Below, one piece after another: positions 18,587 to 26,116 of a DNA stretch of 26,116 bases. Made by a program: the position numbers and the translations under genes. This DNA is from Basidiobolus ranarum. Lineage: Eukaryota > Basidiobolomycota > Basidiobolomycetes > Basidiobolales. The notes under the pieces are model-generated. The model made no database searches. It saw nothing but the letters and a program-made list of their open reading frames with translations, and was not told the origin of the DNA. The DNA is taken from the NCBI GenBank assembly GCA_040143965.1, contig JASJQH010007010.1, positions 1-26,116 of the forward strand. The letters are read 5' to 3'. Position 1 is the stretch's first letter. Each line of letters begins with the position of its first letter.

Positions 18587-21507
18587 ATGACTTGGGCTAT
18601 TGTTCCCATCTGTTTCGGAATTGTCTCCCTGATCGCATTTTCTTTAATTACATATTACGGGAATCCTAAAACTTGCCCTTGGTATGTGAAGCTAGCTGCA
18701 TTTGTCAGTTGGACGTTCCCATTCTCAATTGTGTTTCTAGTTCCCTTTGACATCACCTCGGTAACCTAGTTTTCTTATATTACTGGAGATAATAGTTCCC
18801 CCCTCGTGTATACTGAATTATTTTATTCTAGACTTTATGCCAAACTACTGCAGATGGAGAGTGCAATCTCCATTTTGCTTATTTATCCGAAACACTATTG
18901 CTGGGTCTTTGGCGTACTATTTATTGGACCATGTTCTTTTTAACTTGGTTAGAAACAGTAGAATAATTTTACCAAACCTTGAAGAATATTAACGGTTTTC
19001 ATGAAAATAATTTTATTAGGGCTACCATTCCTTTGATGCAAAATTACGTACTCTCTGGAGGTTTTACATTTCGACAAAAATTTCGTGGTGCCATTAGAAG
19101 CAACTTAATATATTATGGGATTATTGGATCTATTGGACTAGTGGTTCTTATATATGTTATTATAGCTCGAAAGATTAACGATAGGTTAGTCATTTTTTCA
19201 ACACTTTTCACTTTTACTTTGAATTAAATAGGGATTTTATACTAGACATACTTTAACGGGATTTGTAAAAGCCGCCGCCAATTCCTGGGGTATGTTTCTT
19301 GTGATTATATTTATGGGTCATGGTTTGGTAGAGATACCAAGAGGTTTATGGAGATCTGCGGATCGTCGTAGAGCCCTCAGAATCGCCGAAATTAAAGCCA
19401 CTGAGCTTAAAGAGAATCTATATGATGCAAATGTAGAGCTTCAAGATGTCATTGCAGTACGTGTAAATTCAACCACTTATATATCATAGATGCTATATGA
19501 TAACCTTCATCTACAGACAGTTAGCCGAGTTAGTCATAAAGTTAGACCATCTAATGAGTTGAGACCATACGTGGATCAAATTGTAGAAAAGGTTCTATTT
19601 GTATATATATATAGAATTGCTTTCATTAGATGTTAACTTTAGCATATTTATTAACTTGATCGATGTTCACATCCTACTAGTGTCCTCTTGTATCTCGTAG
19701 CACTAATATGGAAGCAAATAATGCCAGGCTTCCCAGAGAGATCAATCTTAAATACCTCAATAATCTTCATCGACAAGTGATCCGAGTCACTCGCCAGAAG
19801 GACCGTTATGAAAGGTTAGTTTACCCTACTAAACATGAGTGTAGCATCAATCCCAGCCCTAACCCTAACTCTAACCACCTCAAGTCAATGGGGATATCAT
19901 ATCGAGAGAACATTCCTTCTGCAAGATCTTATAGAAAACGAGAACAGTGCCGACCAAAGATTCCACTCCACCGTGAGACCATTGACCAATGGACATTATG
20001 GAGATTTGAAACGAGCGTTATGTAATTTAGTAATTTATTAACATATTCGATATTGATGGCTACTAATAGTCCAGTGGAATATAGTATGGTGGTGGTATAT
20101 TCGATTACAACCTCTGTTATGTCGTGTGTTGGCTATAGTTGCAGGAATCATGAGCATAGCATTGGTTTGGTCAGAAATCACCTTCATGTCTACCAAGCCT
20201 GTACTGTCCATCTTTGGGATTATTTTTCAAGCAGCTGGAAATGCTTATGGAACTGTGGAGGTGGCGTACATTTCCTCTCCTTGCTCTTACTAAATACTTG
20301 AGTTTAACCTTGATCTCTACATAGTGGATTGCATTTCTTACCATGGCATATATGTGTATATGCGCGTACACCAGTCTATTCAAGTTGAAATTGTTTAATC
20401 TATACGCACTCGTTCCCAATCATAACACCAATGAGAATAGTTTGCTGTTTTGTGGTGCATATCTTTGCCGTTTAACGTAAGATTGGATTATTCAATATTT
20501 ACTCTGCTTGAATTAACATGTTCGTGATTAGATATCCATTATGCTATAACTTTTTAAATTTGATCACTTATCAACAAGATACCATCTTCTCCAAGGTAAA
20601 CCAATCCCATTACCCATTGTCCATTACCCTTCTCCTACAGGTAGAGTTATAATGATGGATTATCTAATACTGATGATTTCTTAGTTTATGGGAGAGATCC
20701 ATTTGGTAGATAAATTTAATGACTGGATCCCTATACTTATATTGCTTCCTGTTCTGGTGACGTTGTTTAATATTCATGGACGTGTATTGGGTGCATTTAG
20801 TATTGGTGAATACTTTGAAGAGGATGAGGATGGTTCTGCCTCGGCTGATATGGAGGAAGGAAGACAGTTGTTACTTGAAGGTAGACATCTTGACAGATAG
20901 AGTATTTACAATTGGTCTCTGACAATAGTACTGTACTTTTTAGCAAGATCAGCATTCGAGAGGAAATTACAAGGTGGTGATCGTGGGATTCTATTTAATG
21001 GACGTGATGTAGAGGTATGCATTTCGAAATTTTCTATATAGAAACAATGTATGATCTGAGGTGAGAAAAGTAAAGGAGAGGAAGATGAGAAACGGGATCG
21101 AGAATGTCTAAATATTAGATTATGAATCCTTCTATCCATTTACTGACACCTTTTTTTCTATTTCTCCCTCTCTCTCTGCATCTCCCCCCTCACAACTTCT
21201 AATCATCTAGTCTCAGGTTGCTCAACATGGTCGTAGACCAAGAAACTCTTTGGATGTTCCTTCAGTGGATGATGATCACTCCGCCGAAGGAAGTATGATC
21301 AGTCGAGCTAGAAAGTCATTTGACAAATGGAAACGTAGTAGATCACCGCAGCCAGAGCCGGAACGGGAGCCACTGGCAGGCAACTCGAATTTATCTCGAT
21401 TCCCAACGTTGAATATCACTACTACATCTAGAACTAATCATGAAATTAGATTCAATTTTGAAGATGATCAAGATGATCACTCGTTGTTGTATGGAAATAA
21501 TCGATAG
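18587..21507 (+). CDS. LMBR1-family multi-pass membrane protein (LMBRD2-like), 13 exons
   Basis: Nine-helix-type LMBR1/LMBD membrane protein. Relatives act in membrane trafficking and receptor signalling, and the role in fungi is unclear. Exons: 18587-18760, 18832-18947, 19020-19184, 19246-19456, 19517-19591, 19681-19814, 19885-20029, 20075-20260, 20325-20476, 20532-20595, 20685-20880, 20944-21014, 21217-21507. Phases close to 659 aa. It matches LMBRD2 as I remember it: WYVKLAAFVSWTFPFSIVFL, LWRTIYWTMFFLTW, AANSWGMFLVIIFMGHGLVE then IPRGLWR, a coiled loop with YLNNLHRQVIRVTRQK and SQWGYHIERTFLLQDL, SIALVWSEITFMSTKPVLSI, NENSLLFCGAYLCR and LCYNFLNLIT. The cytosolic C-tail is charged and Ser/Pro-rich. 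Four of the 12 donors begin GTT rather than GTA/GTG. Two acceptors skip an earlier AG (19230 for 19245, 20069 for 20074) because only the later one keeps frame. Confidence 0.9.
19857..19876 (+). repeat. Telomere-like repeat inside an LMBRD2-like intron
   Basis: CCCTAACCCTAACTCTAACC, three units of the CCCTAA type with one change, lies just before the acceptor of the intron 19815-19884. The last CTAAC also fits the intron branch-point position. It could be an interstitial telomeric sequence or a chance run built around branch-point-like CTAAC. Confidence 0.7.
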
Positions 21508-21843
21508 ACATTCCGCTAGCCTGATATGATTACTATGAAGCATGCACTATATATTTCGTGTATAAAGATCCCTATTTTGTTTAGCTAATATCATTGCGTG
21601 CTCATATGGATAGAGATGGTGGAAGAAATGGATATTTAATACAAACACTATATAGCACTACTAGTATAATGTAAAGAGGAAATTCTTGATCGCTCTTTTA
21701 AGGACTTGCTCGATTAGATTTCTACAAAAGTCACAAAAAAGATCTATGCAGCGGGACTATCTAAGAATATACTTCATTGCCTATAGTTATTCTCTGATAC
21801 GACAGAAGTAAATGCAAAGGTAAGCACGTAAGATGCGGTGGAT
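21508..21843. other. Region between converging LMBRD2-like and Mad3-like genes
   Basis: Contains both 3' UTRs. On the minus strand a plausible donor within the last codons of the Mad3-like gene (GAG|GTATGG) and an acceptor about 60 bp further (GTATCAG) would create an alternative short C-terminus ending within this region. No other gene was seen. Confidence 0.55.
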
Positions 21844-23703
21844 TCAGTAGTGAGATCCCATACCTCGAAATTCATCATTTTCACCATCGCTCTCGTCACT
21901 TGAAAAATGTAACTTCTGAGTAAACCTGTTCAGTAGACTGCTGTTGGGTGGATTATTGGCGTTAGATAGTCTGAATTGATTACTTCTGCTAAGATTGTCG
22001 TAGTCGCCTCTTGAACCCCGACCAGAGTGCTGAGGTGTTTCTTGTTGATCAAAAATAGATGACTTATGTACAGAAAATAGAGCTTGAGAAGGATTACGAT
22101 GTGAACTGTTTGACGCCAAATTTGGTGGAGCATTCTGCGTGGAACGAGGTTCAGAGTAGTTTTCGTCACAGAAAACATCAAAAGCACGTCCATTTTTTCT
22201 AGAGCTAGGAACGGGGTTTGCATCTTGATATACCATGAATGCTTTCTCAGGCAATTTGGAAAAGTTCTCGTTTTCTTGTTCAGGACGTGAGAATGGTTTT
22301 GCTGATTCAGAAAGAGAGTCTTGATACACACTCATTGGACCATCATCATCTTCGAGGGGGGAATGTCTTCCGTGGAGGTTTGGTAGAGATTTACGGCTTC
22401 TAAGCGAGTCAGATTGCTTGCTTGATACAGTTTGCTCGGAATAACTGTGATTCAAATTTTGGTGACTTTGCTGAAAAGCTAAGTCATCCTGTGTCACTTG
22501 CGAGGAATCTTGAAATACTGCAAAGCTTTTGGGTTTCATTGGTTGTGCTGTAGCTTTTTCGTCCGTATGGGATTTAAGAGCAAATGGCATTCGAGAAGCC
22601 ATATTGGTCTTTTTACTGTTTTCGTCTTGATAAGAAGGGTTCTGGTTTTCGTCGTAAGAGCCGCGAGTTTGAGAAGAATTAAGAGACTCAGATCTTTTGT
22701 CCACTCCTTTATCCATAAGTAAATACTCTTCATCACTGTCGTATTGCTCGCACTTTAAGGGTTGGTTGAAAATCTCCAGAATATCAGCCAGGGCTGCTTT
22801 TGTATTAATTGTAGGAGATGGGAGACTTTTCTTTTTGAAATTAGATTCTGTAAACGGCTCAGCGGCTGTATACAAAGGGTTAATCTCACGCTAATATTCA
22901 TAATGTAGATGAAGAAATACTTACATTTCATCGATGGATTCCGATTTTCAGTGGATACCGAGGTGGAAAAGAGTTCAGTATCTTTCAGAACTTTAACTTT
23001 ACTGCCCGGAGCTTTGTATTTCGCCAATTTAGCACGCATTTCCTCAAAACAAAACTCCTCATTTTGAGCATAAAACAAATCCAAATTCACCGTTAGTTTC
23101 TCTGCACGTGTGGGTCTTGCATCACCATCACTTTGAATTTTGGAACGAGCACGATAGCCCGTAGTTTTTTGAAACTCTTTAAATCGCCGCTCTAATCGTA
23201 CCAAAGGCATAGCTTTACTCTGAATACCCTTTTCGAAGATCTTACCCGCCTCTTCGATCCTATAATTAAGTGTAGGTAAAAAAATTGAAAGAAGGAATGA
23301 GTCAACTAAGCAAAGGCATGTTAAAGAATAAAGTCAATAGTAACCTTTCTGTTTTCATTAATAAGTTGGCGTATTCTTCATAAAAAGCTGCCAAGTTTGA
23401 GCCAATCTGGATTTGTTGAAGATGCTTAAATACGGCTTCTGGATCAGCTGTATGCTTTGAATATAAAGTCCAGAGTTTGAAATAGCGAGGATCGTTAGAG
23501 TAACGTAAATCCTCTTTAAAGTGGTTGGTAGCTTGCTCAAGTAAAGGTAATAAGAGTTTTCTAAGCTGTTGCATTTCATAAGTGTCGAATAACCATCCTA
23601 TATAACGCAAATATACTTCTATCGGATCATCAAGCTCCTCTATTTCAATTAATTCTTTTTGAAAAACTTCATGATAATCTTGAAGATTCGAAGCGTTCTC
23701 CAT
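21844..23703 (-). CDS. MAD3: Mad3/BubR1-like spindle checkpoint protein, no kinase domain, 3 exons
   Basis: Component of the mitotic checkpoint complex that inhibits APC/C-Cdc20. Exons in transcript order are 23703-23345, 23259-22925 and 22865-21844, giving 571 aa. The TPR-like Bub1/Mad3 homology region spans about 20-150: DDPIEVYLRYIGWLFDTY, FYEEYANLLMKTERIEEAGK, IFEKGIQSKAMPLVRLERRF. NEEFCFEEMRAKLAKY and SLPSPTINTKAALADILEIF follow, both shared with BubR1. The C-terminal half is disordered and Ser/Asn/Gln-rich. It carries ABBA-type motifs FAVFQD (346), FMVYQD (441) and FDVFCD (460), a near-match MSVYQD (409), and a D-box-like RKSLPNLHG (389). No literal KEN box occurs. TENRNP (223), DENQNP (303) and DENYSEP (465) look like KEN relatives lacking the Lys. 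The start is the only ATG after an in-frame stop, and an extra upstream exon carrying a KEN box cannot be excluded. There is no kinase domain, as in Mad3. Confidence 0.88.
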
Positions 23704-24320
23704 GTTCAAGGGGTCAACAAAATCAGACAAAGGCCTTCAGTATGTAGCGGTAAATTTGCTTTCAGGATAAACACCACTGTTAATTTTGTTAAAGAATTCG
23801 CACCTACTTCGTATCTGTAAATAGCAACCAAACTGCTAATTGTTAGTTGTCAATCAATGTTGTGTTGATGGCCAATGTTTTGATTCAAGATGCACTAGGT
23901 ATTCTTACCCAATAGTATTATGCTCTCACATGTTTATGATTTGGAAAATTTGACAGAATCGCTATAGTAAGTTTTAGGTGTGATTCACGATTATTAAGAA
24001 TATGCATCAAAAAAATCTGAATCTGCTTGCTTAGCTTAAATAGTAGAGTGTACCAATCATCACTACGATATTGGTGGCTTATATTACATTAAGGATCTAT
24101 TGAAAATTTATCAGCATATATTATTCATTGACCAAGCGCATTTACTCTGGTTGATATCTTCAAGTGCTAGTAGAACATATCACTCTGTTAACTAAGAACG
24201 TATACTATTTTTGTAGTTATTAGTACTAAAGGTAGAAATTTTAATCCCCAAAAGCACAAGGTTGAACCAACACGAAGTATCAGTGATACGTTCATTCGAG
24301 TAAAAAATCACCCCTCTTTC
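23704..24320. other. Divergent promoter region, Mad3-like / HEI10-like
   Basis: 617 bp between a checkpoint gene and a meiotic crossover gene. No coding signal. It includes the palindrome GTATCAGTGATAC at 24277-24289, 32 bp before the HEI10-like ATG. On the minus strand an acceptor-like TTAGCAG with CTAAC at about 23835-23850 might mark a Mad3 leader intron. Confidence 0.55.
24277..24289. promoter_or_regulatory. 13-bp palindrome before the HEI10-like start
   Basis: GTATCA-G-TGATAC, perfect 6-bp arms around one base, 32 bp upstream of the ATG. It may be a dimeric factor site or a leader hairpin. It is not a known meiotic element that I recognise. Confidence 0.3.
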
Positions 24321-25660
24321 ATGGACATTGAGCTTCACTGTAACAACGTTAGGTGCCGTAAAGGAGTTTATTCGGCTGGAACAGCATGCATTACTTCTTG
24401 CTCTCGTAGGATTTCCTTTCCAGTATATTACTGTCACTTGGGCTAATCATCTAGATGTCTAGATTTATTCTGTGTGGAGTGCGCAAACGAAGCCTTTAAT
24501 TCCGATCTGATTTGTCCTGCTTGCCAAACAGACCTGACTCAAGAGTTAACTTCTACCATAACTTATGCTTCAAAATTGTTCATTTACTAAAGAGAAATCC
24601 CCTCAACTAGAAATGATATTGTACTCACGGAGCTACACCCTTCTGAAGAATACAAATCGGTACCCTGGTTCTAAACTGATTTGATGGAAAGTAGCTAATA
24701 CTATATAATAATCTTCACCCAAAATATAGTCAGTTCTTTCAGGATTGAGGCCTGATACTATTGTCGAAATATGCTCACGAGCACTTGCATTCTGGACCTA
24801 CCAAACTACTCAGGAAATATATTTCCATGAAACTATGTTCAAGTCTTTTGAGAACAAGAACTCCATTTTAGAGGGCAAAATGCAAGCCTTATTTCATGAC
24901 ACTAATGTGGAAATTACCAGTAAGAGCATGGTTGGCAATTGGATCTGATTGATCATAACTAATAGGATTATTGAAATTGTTAAACAGCATTGAAAAAAAA
25001 GATTTTATGTAAGGATAGATACACAAATCGCCATAAATCAAATTCATAGCTAATATATTTCAGCCCTGCGAAATGAAAAGGAGATTGAAAAGCGAAGGGG
25101 CCTCGAAATCAACGAACAATATCACGAGAAACTTCGTCAACTACAAAAGTTACAGGTAAGATCAATACCCGCATTCTTTTGAACAGTATTTGTCCTCATC
25201 GCTCTATTTCAGGCACTCTACGACCGACTTAAGCGGCAGATGATTGTTCCCACCATCCAACACAATGTGCATGAAGCGTCCGATGCTTCTTATCATACCA
25301 CCGTGACAAAGAGTCAACCATCAACTACTAAGAATCAAAATAGGCCGAGAACTAGTTCACTGAGCGTAAGTTGAATTTAGGTATGGATGGATTGTATACC
25401 TAACTTTTAACCTTCCTTAATAGGGTTATGTAGCCAGCTACAATCCAACATTTCAATCCAATTTGGGTTACAACAGAAGGCAACGAACAGGTATCTTGTC
25501 CATGTTAACAACTCATTGTAGCCCAAATGATTTACCTAATATATTCTCAGACTCTCACTCGCACCATGCCATCATCTATCCAAAGCTCCCTAGAAATTGT
25601 GATGCTTCAGAAGAGTTGCTTTTATCTCAGATGGATCATGATTCTCATTACAATGCTTGA
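24321..25660 (+). CDS. HEI10: HEI10/CCNB1IP1-like RING E3 ligase for meiotic crossovers, 7 exons
   Basis: RING-family SUMO/ubiquitin ligase that marks crossover sites on the synaptonemal complex (known family role). Exons: 24321-24405, 24463-24544, 24611-24659, 24730-24919, 25064-25155, 25213-25365, 25424-25660, giving 295 aa (human 277). The N-terminal RING has C7-x4-C12, then C27SHLFC32VEC35 and C46PAC49. The diagnostic block follows: DIVLTELHPSEEYKS, VLSGLRPDTIVEICSRALAF and WTYQTTQE. A coiled coil (EKEIEKRRGLEINEQYHEKL) runs into LRQLQKLQALYDRLK. The tail is Ser/Thr/Asn-rich. The RING His codon is split by intron 1 (TCT C|AT TTA). In the last exon, 25491-25550 looks like a 60-nt intron without stops or frame change, so a 275-aa form is possible. 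An alternative acceptor at about 25847 would also stay in frame, so the C-terminus is the uncertain part. Confidence 0.9.
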
Positions 25661-26116
25661 ATCTGGTGTGAGGCATCAATTGTTTCATATATATATTTAC
25701 TGCAAGTATTTGCAAATTAGAAACTGTTCTGTACAGCAGGCTAGTTTTGAGCAAGTTTTTCTTGGTAGAATAGCAATAATATACAATTTGTATCAAACTT
25801 CACATACCTATTTCTGCTTAAACTACATGACATGCTTATTTGTGCAGATGTTCCAATGGTCAATCCTTCAAGACCTACTTTGCCTGCCATTTCTCTGTTT
25901 GAGGCACTAACTATAGTGAACACCAATTTTGAAAAGTGCACTTCTTCCAAATTACAGTTACTTCTGTTGAAAGTCTGGTGACTTGTGGTACAAGCAGTAA
26001 TTCCTAAAGAGGAAAATATGGAGTATGGTGACTGCATCTGAACACAAAGTCTAAGGCCAATCAGTTGCTTGTATAGCTGAAATGCCAAAGTACCATACAT
26101 TGACAGACTAGGTTAA
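25661..26116. other. Right edge, region after the HEI10-like gene
   Basis: 3' UTR of the HEI10-like gene, then a minus-strand stretch that stays open for about 119 codons. It is described separately as a possible exon. No AATAAA was seen close to the HEI10-like stop. Confidence 0.5.
25808..26076 (-). CDS. Possible exon of an unrecognised minus-strand gene
   Basis: An open minus-strand stretch bounded by an acceptor-like TTTCAG (before 26076) and a strong donor AG|GTATGT (after 25808). It would encode about 89 residues including SPYSIFSSLGITACTTS, CNLEEVHFSKLVFTIVSAS and NREMAGKVGLEGLTIGTSA. I do not recognise a family. A further short exon ending at TAA 25648-25650 could follow from an acceptor TTGCAG at about 25716, which would overlap the last codons of the HEI10-like gene on the other strand. 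The 5' part would lie beyond the window. Base and residue composition look more protein-like than neighbouring spacer, but chance or a repeat fragment remains possible. Confidence 0.25.

Noticed and set aside
1-26116. Virus-like elements, intact transposons or CRISPR arrays
   Set aside because: No reverse transcriptase, integrase, transposase, capsid, long terminal repeats or regular spaced repeats were seen. All long coding blocks are accounted for by host genes.

Overview
The window looks like nuclear DNA of an early-diverging (zygomycete-grade) fungus, probably Mucoromycota or a relative. It is AT-rich and compact. The genes carry many short introns, mostly 50-100 bp, with GT...AG ends and CTAAC/CTAAT branch-like motifs. 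I reconstructed 58 coding introns by hand, and in every multi-exon gene the reading phase closes. Telomere-like CCCTAA units recur. Gene content (B56, twinfilin, an LMBRD2-like protein, Mad3/BubR1, HEI10, a monocarboxylate transporter) is fungal or opisthokont. The phylum is inference, not proof.

Layout from left to right: the 3' end of a glycine-rich protein gene (+); PP2A B56 regulatory subunit (+, 13 exons); an ER thioredoxin-like membrane protein (+); a single-exon four-finger C2H2 protein (+), followed by an inverted copy of exactly its fourth finger; an MCT-type MFS transporter (-); a histidine-phosphatase (phosphoglycerate mutase-like) protein (-); ribosomal protein eL27 (+); ribosomal protein uS2/RPSA (-); a secreted group XII phospholipase A2-like protein (-); an unrecognised 90-aa protein (-); an AlkB-like dioxygenase (-); twinfilin (-, 10 exons); an LMBRD2-like membrane protein (+, 13 exons); a Mad3/BubR1-like spindle checkpoint protein (-); a HEI10/CCNB1IP1-like meiotic RING protein (+); and an unexplained open stretch on the minus strand at the right edge.

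Most genes are housekeeping and there is no operon-like logic. Twinfilin/LMBRD2, histidine phosphatase/eL27 and Mad3/HEI10 are divergent pairs that must share short promoter regions. The last pair puts a spindle checkpoint gene and a crossover gene on one 617-bp intergenic region. I saw no tRNA, rRNA, CRISPR array, virus-like element or intact transposon.

The observations most worth a second look are: (1) the 84-bp inverted copy of zinc finger 4 (83/84 identical), which would fold into a long hairpin if transcription reads through; (2) the Mad3 protein with three perfect ABBA-type motifs plus one near-match, but no literal KEN box; (3) a PLA2 group XII-like protein lacking the calcium-binding Asp; (4) telomere-like palindromes and repeats at four separate sites; and (5) in-frame, stop-free optional introns in HEI10 and alternative ends of Mad3.
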